Part shown: positions 8,809 through 16,556 of the stretch, in pieces
Numbering within the stretch: the first letter of the stretch is position 1
How the letters are laid out: every line of letters starts with the position of its first letter
Source: Chloroflexota bacterium
GTDB lineage: Bacteria > Chloroflexota > Limnocylindria > Limnocylindrales > CSP1-4
Length of the DNA stretch: 36,933 nt
Reading direction: 5' to 3'
Assembly (NCBI GenBank): GCA_003141245.1
Contig: PLLE01000028.1
Location: 1-36,933, forward strand
Notes under the pieces: model-generated
What the model was told of the DNA's origin: nothing
What the model saw: the letters and a program-made list of their open reading frames with translations, nothing else
Database searches by the model: none
Translations under genes and position numbers: made by a program

Positions 8809-9822
8809 TCAGGCCTTGATCAGTCCGACGATGATGTCGTGGAGCGACTCCAGCGCCTCGGCGTCGACGACGCCGGCGGCCTCCAGCTCGGCCAGGGCCC
8901 GGTCGCGATTCTGGCGGGCCTGGTCGCGGGTGTAGTCCCGGCCACCCAGCCGTTCGATCAGGGCGACCGCTTCGGCGACCTGGGTCTCCCCAGGCGAGTC
9001 GGTCCGCCAGATTGCCTCGAGCCGCGCCCGATCGTCGGGGCTGGCGTGTTCGAAGGCGTAGATGACGGGCAGCGTCATCTTGTGCCTGGCGACGTCAGTT
9101 GGCTCCTTGCCCGTCTTCGACTGCTCTCCCCAGATGCCGAGCAGATCGTCGTTCAGCTGGAAGGCGATGCCGAGGGCCCAGCCGAAGGCGCGGTATCGGC
9201 TGATTACCTCTTCGTTGTCAGTCGCGAGCACGGCGCCGGCCTCGACCGACGCCGCGATGAGGGCCGCGGTCTTGCGACCGATCATGTCGAAGTAGAGTTC
9301 CACCGACATCGGCTCGGAGCGCTCGCTGGCCCAGATGTCGAGGTACTGGCCCTCGCACAGCGCCAGGCAGGTCATGTCGTACAGGCGCATCAGTCGGAGG
9401 ACCTTGGCGTCCGAGAAGCCGAGGTCGGAGAGACGGTGGAGGGCGACGCGGCTCAGCGTGAAGAGCATGTCGCCGGCGTTGATGGCGTGCGGGATGCCGT
9501 GGATCGCCCACAGGGTCGCGCGATGGCGCCGCTCCCGGTCGCCGTCCTCGATGTCGTCGTGGACGAGACTGAAGTTGTGGCCCAGCTCCACGGCCGCGGC
9601 TCCGGGCAGCGCCGCGTGGTGGTCGCCCTTGATCGACGAATAAGCCAGCAGGCCCAGTAGCGGACGCATCCTCTTGCCAGACCAGCCGCTGCCGTCCAGG
9701 CCGAGGTGGTAACGCATCATCGCGTACAGGCCGGCTGTTGGGCCTTCGCGATCGGAAAGCAGGCGCAGGATCTCTTGCTCGGTGTCGGCGATCAGGTCGG
9801 GCAGAATGACGGAGCTTTGCAC
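8809..9822 (-). CDS. Polyprenyl (geranylgeranyl-type) diphosphate synthase
   Basis: This trans-isoprenyl diphosphate synthase condenses isopentenyl diphosphate units into a C20-type or longer chain. The first aspartate-rich motif DDIED is at residues 89-93, followed by GDRERR; GKRMRPLL near 49-56 binds diphosphate. The second motif reads FQLNDDLLGIWG, so its last position is Gly229 rather than the usual Asp. KMTLPVIYAFE also matches the family. I chose GTG at 9822 (337 residues), which begins QSSVILPDLIADTEQ. The frame is open up to 9927, but that would overlap the neighbouring gene. It converges with the CNNM gene, leaving a 30-base gap. Chain length cannot be read from sequence alone. Confidence 0.88.
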   Translation of the reverse strand: MQSSVILPDLIADTEQEILRLLSDREGPTAGLYAMMRYHLGLDGSGWSGKRMRPLLGLLAYSSIKGDHHAALPGAAAVELGHNFSLVHDDIEDGDRERRHRATLWAIHGIPHAINAGDMLFTLSRVALHRLSDLGFSDAKVLRLMRLYDMTCLALCEGQYLDIWASERSEPMSVELYFDMIGRKTAALIAASVEAGAVLATDNEEVISRYRAFGWALGIAFQLNDDLLGIWGEQSKTGKEPTDVARHKMTLPVIYAFEHASPDDRARLEAIWRTDSPGETQVAEAVALIERLGGRDYTRDQARQNRDRALAELEAAGVVDAEALESLHDIIVGLIKA

Positions 9823-9889
9823 TGGCGAATCATAGCAACTCGCCTTCAGGAACCTGTCTGTCACGGCTCGCGCAACGCCGCCCACCCCA

Positions 9890-10567
9890 TCATGCGGTCC
9901 CGCCGAACCCTCGGCCCCTGCCGTCAAAGGCCCGGCCGACCGAAGCCGACGCGCGAACCGTCCGAACTCGGATCGGTCGCACGAAGGCCGAACCCGGAGC
10001 CTTCGGGTCTGAGTCGGCCGGACCCATCGGGCCGCCTGATCGAGCCTTTGCCTGAGCCTCCTCGATCTCGATCGCGATCAGCTCCATGCGCGTGAGGTCG
10101 TCGTCCGTAGCCGGCGCGTAATCCTGGGGGGTGTGCCGCCCCGGGAAGTAGCGTTCGGTGGTCGCGTCGAGGATGCGGCGCTTCCTGGTCAGGTCGGAGA
10201 CCCGGTGGCAGCGGCCGAAGACGACCACGCTGCGGTAGTTGGCCGAATGATCGGGCGCGGTCTTGGAGGCGACCAGGTCGTCGAGCAGGGCCACCGAAAC
10301 GGCAACCGGCCGGCCGTCTTCGAGGGTACGCAGCGTGCCGCTACCGGCGGAACCGTGGAGGTAGATGTGGCCGTCCTCGTAGTGGTAGAAGAACGGAACC
10401 GTGCGCGGCTCGCCGTCCTCGACATATGCGATGTGAGCGATCAGCCCCGCCCGCAGGAACTCCTCGATCCGGTCCGGCACGGCTCGATCGGGATGCCGGC
10501 GGATACGAGTCCGGTCGGTGCGGGGCTCCGGAACGGAGTTGTCGTGACGGGCGGTCTTCTCGTCCAT
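9890..10567 (-). CDS. Pyridoxamine 5'-phosphate oxidase-like flavin-binding protein
   Basis: This is a split-barrel FMN-binding protein of the NimA/PNPOx-like group (often labelled flavin-nucleotide-binding protein). Residues 20-180 show RRHPDRAVPDR, then GLIAHIAYVEDGEPRTVPFFYHYEDGHIYLHGSAGSG. ANYRSVVVFGRCHRV follows, then IEEAQAKARSGGP, the usual tail of this group. The last 45 residues are Arg/Gly/Ala-rich and unconserved. The physiological substrate is unknown; relatives include nitroimidazole reductases and enzymes of unknown role. The ATG at 10567 fits, with the domain starting about 20 residues in. It lies upstream of the polyprenyl synthase on the same strand, 67 bases apart. Confidence 0.85.
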   Translation of the reverse strand: MDEKTARHDNSVPEPRTDRTRIRRHPDRAVPDRIEEFLRAGLIAHIAYVEDGEPRTVPFFYHYEDGHIYLHGSAGSGTLRTLEDGRPVAVSVALLDDLVASKTAPDHSANYRSVVVFGRCHRVSDLTRKRRILDATTERYFPGRHTPQDYAPATDDDLTRMELIAIEIEEAQAKARSGGPMGPADSDPKAPGSAFVRPIRVRTVRASASVGRAFDGRGRGFGGTA

Positions 10568-10753
10568 GGCGCCAGCTTAGAGCGTGAGAGTGAATCGCAT
10601 CAGGCGGTGGGCGGAGGGCGCGATCCGAGCAGAGAGCCCAAAGATCGACATGACCTAGAATCCGTCCAGTTAGCGTCCACCGTCGTCACGGAAGTCGTCG
10701 CCGAAGTCGCCGGCATCAGGGCAGCCGCGCCACGAAGCGATCTCGGGAGTCGT

Positions 10754-11630
10754 GTGAAGCCAGTCATCGTCGCAGGTCACGTGTGCGTGGACCTCACGCC
10801 CGCCCTCGACGCGCCCCTTGCCATGGAGCCCGGCCGGCTGATGCAGGTCGGTCCTCTCGCCCTGTCGGCCGGCGGCTGCGTCGGCAACACCGGGCTCACC
10901 CTCGCGTCGCTCGGCGTTCCGACGCAACTCGTCGCGAGTGCAGGTTCCGACCAGCTCGGCCGCGTTCTCGTCGCGTTGCTGGCGACCTCATCGGCCGATA
11001 CCGCCGGCATCACCTGCCTCGACGGTCGAGGCACGTCGTACTCCATCGTCGTGGACGTCCCGGGTCGCGACCGAACGTTCTGGCACCACATCGGCGCCAA
11101 CGCCGCCTTCGACGGCAGCGGCGTGATCGACCGGATCGAGGCCGCGGCGCGGTTGCCAGGCGCGGGCATCGCCGCAGGGGCGCAGGACACCGTCCTCCAT
11201 CTTGGTTATCCGACGCATCTTGCCGGCGCTCTACGCCGACGGCGGCGCGGCTCTCGTCCGTCTCGTGGGCGCCGCGCGCTCCGTGGGCGCAACGGTCTCT
11301 ATCGACATGGCGGAAATCGACCCGACGTCGGAGGCGAGGGCTGTCGACTGGGAGAGTCTCCTGGCGCGGACCCTCCCTGGGGTCGACGTGATGAAGGCGA
11401 GCGTCGACGACCTCGACGCGATGCTGCCGCATGGCATCGGAATCGAACCGATCGCCTGGCCGGACGCGCTCGTGGAACTCGGTGCCGCGGCCGCCGCCCG
11501 CATATCCGGCCGCCCGATCGGCGAGGCGTACGAGCTGGTGGCAACGATCGAACTCCCGAAGGAGCCGCGATCCGGCTGGTCGATCGGGCCCGATCGCGCC
11601 TATCACGGACCACGCGACAAGGAGGTCTGA
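10754..11630 (+). pseudogene. PfkB-family carbohydrate kinase, frameshifted and lacking the catalytic GAGD segment
   Basis: The first frame starts at GTG 10754 and reads VIVAGHVCVDLTPAL, then LSAGGCVGNTGLTLASLGVP, typical of ribokinase-type sugar kinases (substrate-binding GG and N). Around 11216 the reading frame shifts. HLGYPT in frame one continues as ILPALYADGGAALVRLVGAA in another frame, as if one C had been inserted. The second frame runs to TGA at 11628-11630. The C-terminal D-T-x-GAGD catalytic motif is absent; sequence passes from ALVELGAAAA straight to a short tail, suggesting an internal deletion. It lies 7 bases before a lyxose isomerase, so the intact ancestor may have phosphorylated the ketose product (inference). 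The frameshift could be a sequencing error; the missing GAGD is harder to explain that way. Confidence 0.72.
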
Positions 11631-11637
11631 GAACGCC

Positions 11638-12186
11638 ATGTTGACCGCAGCGCAGACACAGCAGGCGCGTGATCGCGCCGCCAAGATGCTCGCCGCAGCC
11701 GGGATCGCGATCACGCCGGCCGAGAGAGCGGCCATCGAGGTAGCCGACTTCGGCCTGGACGACCTCGAACATATCGGCCTCGAGATCGTCGTCTACGTCA
11801 ACACGGAGCGCGTCTGCGCGAAGGAACTGGTTCTGTTCCCACACCAGACCTGCTCCGAGCACCGCCATCCGCCGTTCGATGGCAGCCCAGGCAAGGAAGA
11901 AACGTTCCGCGTCCGGACCGGCGTCGTGTACCTGCACGTCGAGGGCGGCGAGCCTACTCCGGATCCCAAGGCGCACCCGGTGCGCGCCGAGCGCGGCGTC
12001 TACACGGCGAAGCGCGAGATCGTGCTCCATCCCGGCGAGCAGTTCACCGTCCCGCCGAACACGAAGCACTGGTTCCAGGGCGGACCCGATGGCGCCGTCG
12101 TCTCGGAGTTCTCGACTCAGAGTCGCGACGAGCTCGACATCTTTACCGACCCCGAGATCAGCCGGATGCCCGTGTACACCGACTGA
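11638..12186 (+). CDS. D-lyxose ketol-isomerase-like cupin
   Basis: This is a cupin-fold sugar isomerase of the D-lyxose isomerase family, which interconverts D-lyxose and D-xylulose (and often mannose and fructose). The metal site is visible: SEHRHPP with His75 and His77, GKEETFRV with Glu87/Glu88, and PNTKHWFQGG with His144. PPNTKHWF and the N-terminal helix AKMLAAAGIAIT match the family. Length is 182 residues, close to other members. The ATG at 11638 has AAGGAGGT at 11619-11626, which lies within the end of the broken kinase, so the two were probably translated as an operon. Exact sugar preference is inferred. Confidence 0.85.
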   Translation: MLTAAQTQQARDRAAKMLAAAGIAITPAERAAIEVADFGLDDLEHIGLEIVVYVNTERVCAKELVLFPHQTCSEHRHPPFDGSPGKEETFRVRTGVVYLHVEGGEPTPDPKAHPVRAERGVYTAKREIVLHPGEQFTVPPNTKHWFQGGPDGAVVSEFSTQSRDELDIFTDPEISRMPVYTD

Positions 12187-12197
12187 CGTTCGCGTCC

Positions 12198-12219
12198 GTC
12201 CGGAGCGCCAGCTCCGGAC
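12198..12219. terminator. Hairpin after the lyxose isomerase gene
   Basis: A perfect 9-bp inverted repeat, GTCCGGAGC (12198-12206) and GCTCCGGAC (12211-12219), with a GCCA loop, lies 12 bases after the stop. No T run follows. It is a likely transcription end for the sugar operon and separates it from recO. Confidence 0.55.
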
Positions 12220-12355
12220 CGGCAGGTGGTGCGCCCGTCAGGGAGAGGGGCGCAATCGTCGTAGGGCGACGCCGAACGGACCCGGGAACGCCAGGACGGT
12301 CGGGCGGCGGACGATGTCTGCGGAGCGCCGCCACCTGGCGTGGTAGCGTGGACTC

Positions 12356-13144
12356 GTGCCCAGCCCCCGCCTGTACGTGACCGACGCCATCGTCCTGACC
12401 CGCTTCGACTACGGCGAGGCGGACCGCATCATGACGCTCTTCACGCCGACCCACGGCAAGCTCAAGGCGATCGCCAAGGGGGTCCGGCGGACGAAGAGCC
12501 GGCTCGGAGGCAGCCTCGAACCTATGGCCGAACTCAGGGTCGCGCTTGCTCGAGGCCGAACCTTCGATGTCGTGACCCAGGTCCAGGTGAGCCACGCCTG
12601 GCTGCGTCTGCGCGACTCCCTGGAGTCGACCGCGACGGCCTGGTACCTCGCCGAGCTGGCGGACCGCTCCCTCGAGGAACGCCACGAGGCCGAGGGGCTG
12701 TACGCACTGCTGCGCCGCGCCTACGAGCTACTGGACGCGGGCATGGATTCGGGGCGAGTCGCCCGCTGGTATGAGATGCACCTGGCCGACGAGATGGGCG
12801 TCCGGCCGGAGGTGGACCGGTGCGTCGAATGCGACCGCATGATGGAGGCGGACGAGCAGTTCCGCTGGGTGCCACCGCTCGGCGGTTTGCTCTGCTCGCG
12901 CTGCCCGGGGCCGCCGGCGGATCGCGCCGGCCTGTCGCTCGAAGCGCTCAAGCTGCTGAAGGCCTACCAGCGCCTGGACGTGGAGGCGCTCGCCGGGCTG
13001 CGACTCCCACCCGCCGTCGAGCGCGAGGTCGAAGGCGCGATGCGCGACTTCCTGCGGGTCTCCCTCGAGCGCGACGCCCGCTCGCTGCAGTTCCTGGACG
13101 AGGTCAGGCGAGCAGGGGACCAGCTCACTGGAGACCGGGCGTGA
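12356..13144 (+). CDS. recO: DNA repair protein RecO
   Basis: RecO binds single-stranded DNA and SSB and, with RecR, loads RecA in gap repair. The N-terminal OB fold is clear: YVTDAIVLTRFDYGEADRIM, then FTPTHGKLKAIAKGVRR. The C-terminal helical domain carries a zinc-finger set, Cys156 and Cys159 (CVEC) with Cys180 and Cys183 (CSRC). The 262-residue length is normal. The GTG at 12356 puts YVTDAIVL seven residues in, as in other RecO proteins. The stop overlaps the next gene as GTGA. Confidence 0.93.
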   Translation: MPSPRLYVTDAIVLTRFDYGEADRIMTLFTPTHGKLKAIAKGVRRTKSRLGGSLEPMAELRVALARGRTFDVVTQVQVSHAWLRLRDSLESTATAWYLAELADRSLEERHEAEGLYALLRRAYELLDAGMDSGRVARWYEMHLADEMGVRPEVDRCVECDRMMEADEQFRWVPPLGGLLCSRCPGPPADRAGLSLEALKLLKAYQRLDVEALAGLRLPPAVEREVEGAMRDFLRVSLERDARSLQFLDEVRRAGDQLTGDRA

Positions 13145-13629
13145 GCGGCGAGTCGCCTGAGACACCCTATGTCCGCCACGCCGCTCGCGTCTTGCTCCTC
13201 GACGAGCAAGATCGGGTTCTGCTCATGCGCTTCGTCGATGGCGACTCTGCCTGGTGGGCGGCCATCGGTGGCGGTCTCGAGGCAGGCGAGACGCATGTCG
13301 ACGCGGCCAGACGTGAGGTCGAGGAAGAGGCCGGCTTGGCCGACGTGGAGATCGGACCTTGCGTCTGGCTCCGCGATCATCTCTTCGAGCTGCGTGGACG
13401 GTGGCTTCACCAGTTCGAGCGGTTCTTCGTCGCGCGGGTGCCAGGTTTCGAGCCGATCGCCGGCTATTACCCCGGGGTCGAAGGCGAGCTGTTCGGCGGC
13501 CTGCGCTGGTGGACCCTCCGGGAGCTAGAGACGACAGACGAGGTCGTCTCGCCGCGTCGATTAGCCGTTCTTCTGCGCGACCTGATCGAGACCGGCCCGC
13601 CTGCGGAGCCAATCGAAGTCGGCATCTAG
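13141..13629 (+). CDS. NUDIX hydrolase
   Basis: This 162-residue NUDIX-fold hydrolase probably cleaves a nucleoside diphosphate linked to another group. The Nudix box is intact: GGGLEAGETHVDAARREVEEEAGL (shown here across two blocks: GGGLEAGET and AARREVEEEAGL), fitting G-x5-E-x7-REU-x-EE-x-GU. It is preceded by VRHAARVLLLDEQDRVLLMRF. An aromatic-rich stretch, WLHQFERFFVARV, lies after the box. The GTG at 13141 overlaps the recO stop, so the two are probably cotranslated. Substrate cannot be read from the sequence. Confidence 0.88.
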   Translation: MSGESPETPYVRHAARVLLLDEQDRVLLMRFVDGDSAWWAAIGGGLEAGETHVDAARREVEEEAGLADVEIGPCVWLRDHLFELRGRWLHQFERFFVARVPGFEPIAGYYPGVEGELFGGLRWWTLRELETTDEVVSPRRLAVLLRDLIETGPPAEPIEVGI

Positions 13630-13824
13630 CTCACGAGCTTCACCCGGCGCCGGTTGGGCGCCCGGACCTGCCGTGCGATCCAGACGGCGTCGCCTTCGGC
13701 TCACGTGCGCCCAGGCCGCGTGCGCCTGGCCGCGCGCGCGTGCGAGAATGGCGAGTCGACCGTTCCCCGCCCGTCCGAGATCAGCCCGCAGGAGGTTCGA
13801 CCGCCTGCGCCCGAGGAGACCGCA

Positions 13825-15237
13825 GTGACCGCCGCCAAGCCGACAGCGCCGCCCGACGACCCGGGGCCGTCCGTCGCCAACCTGGAGACCATCGTTTCGC
13901 TGTCGAAGCGGCGCGGCTTCATCTTCCCGAGCTCGGAGATCTACGGCGGCATCAACGCCGTCTGGGACTACGGGCCACTCGGCGTCGAGCTCAAGAACAA
14001 CGTCAAGCGGGCGTGGTGGCGGGCGATGGTCCAGGAGCGCGACGACATCGTCGGCCTGGACGCGGGCATCATCATGGCGCCCCAGGTCTGGGTCACCTCC
14101 GGCCACGTCGCCAACTTCAGCGACCCGCTCGTCGAGTGCCAGACCTGTCGGCGGCGCTATCGCCTGGACGAGCTGCCCGGCGCCGAGGACCTGACCAACA
14201 CCGAGCTGGCCGACCCGACCGTCGTCGAGCGCCTGGGCCTCAAGTGCCCCGCGGACGGCGGACCTCTCTCCGCCCCGCGCCGCTTCAATCTGATGTTCAA
14301 GACCCATATGGGCCCAGTCGAGGAGGAAGGCAACGAGGTCTACCTGCGGCCGGAGACGGCCCAGGGCATCTACGTGAACTTCCGCAACGTCCGCGAGACG
14401 AGCCGCAAGAAGCTGCCCTTCGGCATCGCCCAGATCGGCAAGGCCTTCCGAAACGAGATCAGCCCGGGCAACTTCGTCTTCCGGATGCGCGAGTTCGAGC
14501 AGATGGAGATGCAGTACTTCGTCAAGCCGGAGACGGCCGCTCAGACGTTCGAGGACTGGATGCCGCGGCGACTGGCCTGGTACGAACGCTACGGCGTTGC
14601 ACCCGAGCGACTGCGCTTCCGCGAGCATCGCCCGGACGAGCTGGCCCACTATGCCAGGAAGGCGGTCGACGTCGAGTATCGCTTCCCATTCGGCTGGAAG
14701 GAGCTCGAGGGGATCCACAACCGCGGCGACTGGGATCTCGGTCGACACCAACAGGCGACCGGCGAGAACCTCGAGTACTTCGACCCGGCGACCGAGGAGC
14801 GCTACATACCCTGGATCGTCGAGACTTCGGCCGGTGGCGACCGGGCGGCCTTCACGTTCCTCATCGACGCCTATCGCGAGGAAGAGGTCCGCGGCGAAAA
14901 GCGCGTGGTCCTGGGCTTCAACGCGGAACTGGCGCCGTACAAGGTGGCCGTCCTGCCGTTGCTCAAGAAGCGCGACGAGATCGTCGAGATCTGCCACAAG
15001 CTGCGCGACGACATCGCGAGAGACACGATGGCGGTCTACGACGACACGGCCGCGATCGGCAAGCTGTACCGGCGCCAGGACGAGATCGGGACGCCGTGGT
15101 GCGTCACGATCGATGTCGATTCGCTGGAGGACGGCAAGGCCACGATCCGCGACCGCGACTCGATGGAGCAGGTCCGGGTCGACATCTCGCAGGTGAAGTC
15201 GATCGTGCTCGAACGGCTGGCGACGGCGCGAGGGTAG
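13825..15237 (+). CDS. glyS: Glycyl-tRNA synthetase, single-chain (alpha2, class II)
   Basis: This enzyme charges tRNA-Gly; it is the eukaryote/archaea-like homodimeric type rather than the GlyQ/GlyS tetramer. IVSLSKRRGFIFPSSEIYGG starts the core, and a zinc-type knuckle CQTCRRRYRLDEL is near residue 100. EVYLRPETAQGIYVNF and FGIAQIGKAFRNEISPGNF form class II motif 2. The C-terminal anticodon-binding domain includes NAELAPYKVAVLPLLKK and DEIGTPWCVTIDVDSL. GTG at 13825 (470 residues) is favoured by GAGGAG at 13813-13818. Longer in-frame starts from 13654 would add about 57 unconserved residues. The 195 bases upstream hold no gene or clear promoter. Confidence 0.94.
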   Translation: MTAAKPTAPPDDPGPSVANLETIVSLSKRRGFIFPSSEIYGGINAVWDYGPLGVELKNNVKRAWWRAMVQERDDIVGLDAGIIMAPQVWVTSGHVANFSDPLVECQTCRRRYRLDELPGAEDLTNTELADPTVVERLGLKCPADGGPLSAPRRFNLMFKTHMGPVEEEGNEVYLRPETAQGIYVNFRNVRETSRKKLPFGIAQIGKAFRNEISPGNFVFRMREFEQMEMQYFVKPETAAQTFEDWMPRRLAWYERYGVAPERLRFREHRPDELAHYARKAVDVEYRFPFGWKELEGIHNRGDWDLGRHQQATGENLEYFDPATEERYIPWIVETSAGGDRAAFTFLIDAYREEEVRGEKRVVLGFNAELAPYKVAVLPLLKKRDEIVEICHKLRDDIARDTMAVYDDTAAIGKLYRRQDEIGTPWCVTIDVDSLEDGKATIRDRDSMEQVRVDISQVKSIVLERLATARG

Positions 15238-15279
15238 CCCGAAGCCGGGGTGGCGGCCGACTGACCGGGAGGTCGAACG

Positions 15280-16551
15280 ATGGCGGCTGAGGCGACCGAA
15301 CCGACCAAACCGACGGAGCGGTCAGGCGGTGGGTCGTCGGGCGGCGCTTTGTCGGGTGGCGCTTTGTCGGGCCGCCGGCCTCCTGTCGGCGTCGAGTCGG
15401 CGCTTCGAGTAGCTCCCGGGCGGGTTCGGCTGTGGGCCCTCGGGCTCTTCGCCATGGGCGTCGTCCCGGTCATCGGCGCGCCCTTCAACCACTGGCACGA
15501 CTGGGGGGCTTTGTGGGCGGCGGGCGCGACCGCCGGTGGGCCGGATCTGGTGGATGCCGCACGTCATGTCGCCTGGCAAGCCGCGCACGGGGTCTCGCAG
15601 GCCTTCTTCGCCTACCCGCCGGCTGCCGCGTGGCTCTTCTGGCCGTTCGCCCAGCTGCCCGTCGCCGTCGCCTTCTGGGTTCAGGCCGTCTTGCTGGTCG
15701 CGTGCATTGCGGCCGCGGGGTCCGTGGCCGCCCGCGTCTATGGCCTGACTCCGGGGCTGGCCGTGCTGGCAGCGCTTGCCTGGGCGCCGAGCACCGCCTC
15801 GATCGCGACCGGGCAGAACGCGCCGTTCGCGTTGCTGGTGGCGATCGTGGCGATCTGGGGCCTGGCGACTGGGCGATGGTGGGTCGCGGGCCTGGCGGTC
15901 GGAGTGCTGTGGTACAAGCCCACGCTGGCATTGGGGTTCGTGGCGCTGTTCCTCGTGCGCGGGCGGTGGCGCGAACTGGCCGTGACCGTCGCCGCCGGGG
16001 GAGTGGCGTATCTGCTTTCCGTGGCCGCGGCCGGCGGGGACTGGGGCTGGCCCGGGACGTGGCTGGAGGGGGCGCGTGTCTGGCTGCCCGCCGACGCGGC
16101 CAAGAACGCCGACAAGGCCATCAGCCTGCCGGGGCTGCTGGCGCGATTGCCGGTGCCGTGGTTCGTGCCGGTTCTCGGGGGAGTGGCTCTGGCCGTGGCC
16201 GCGATCCCGGCGCTGCGGCGGGCGGGGATCGTGGAAGCGGCATCGGCGGCGTGTCTGGTTGGCCTGGCGGCGGGCCCGCGGGCCTGGGGCTACGAAGCGG
16301 CGCTTGCCTTCCCGTTCGTCTGCTGGGCTATTGGTGGCGGGGTGGGGGAGCCGTGGCGGACGCGGCTGATCGTGGCCGCGTACTTCCTGGGCCTGCTATG
16401 GATCTTCTCCTTCGTCACGCAGATCAGCGCCGTCGCGGTGGTCGTCCTGGGGGCCACGCTGCTCTGGCTGTGGCGCTGGCGCAGGTTCGGGCTCCTGCCG
16501 CCGGCCGAGCCTGGGTCGATCCCCGAACGCCCGGCGACGGCGGGAGGCTAG
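15280..16551 (+). CDS. GT87/DUF2029-like integral membrane glycosyltransferase, copy 1
   Basis: This 423-residue membrane protein has about ten hydrophobic segments and belongs by pattern to the GT87/DUF2029 group (GT-C fold, polyprenyl-phosphate sugar donors; mycobacterial members add mannose). Features are WGALWAAG with an acidic first loop, AFFAYPPAAAWLFWPFAQLP after the first long loop, IATGQNAPF and LWYKPTLALGF. The N-terminus is a soluble Gly/Ser linker with an in-frame 15-bp duplication (15337-15366). The next gene is a clear paralogue sharing the same landmarks. The ATG at 15280 has a short GGGAGG upstream. Acceptor and donor are unknown. Confidence 0.75.
   Translation: MAAEATEPTKPTERSGGGSSGGALSGGALSGRRPPVGVESALRVAPGRVRLWALGLFAMGVVPVIGAPFNHWHDWGALWAAGATAGGPDLVDAARHVAWQAAHGVSQAFFAYPPAAAWLFWPFAQLPVAVAFWVQAVLLVACIAAAGSVAARVYGLTPGLAVLAALAWAPSTASIATGQNAPFALLVAIVAIWGLATGRWWVAGLAVGVLWYKPTLALGFVALFLVRGRWRELAVTVAAGGVAYLLSVAAAGGDWGWPGTWLEGARVWLPADAAKNADKAISLPGLLARLPVPWFVPVLGGVALAVAAIPALRRAGIVEAASAACLVGLAAGPRAWGYEAALAFPFVCWAIGGGVGEPWRTRLIVAAYFLGLLWIFSFVTQISAVAVVVLGATLLWLWRWRRFGLLPPAEPGSIPERPATAGG
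15337..15366. repeat. Two in-frame 15-bp tandem repeats
   Basis: Units 15337-15351 and 15352-15366 (TCGGGCGGCGCTTTG, one mismatch) encode SGGAL twice in the soluble N-terminal linker of the first GT87-like protein. A partial third unit follows. Confidence 0.85.
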
Positions 16552-16556
16552 ACGCG

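Noticed and set aside
10133-10753. Upstream extension of the PfkB frame over the PNPOx-like gene
   Set aside because: It is antisense to the flavin-protein gene; the kinase homology starts at GTG 10754.
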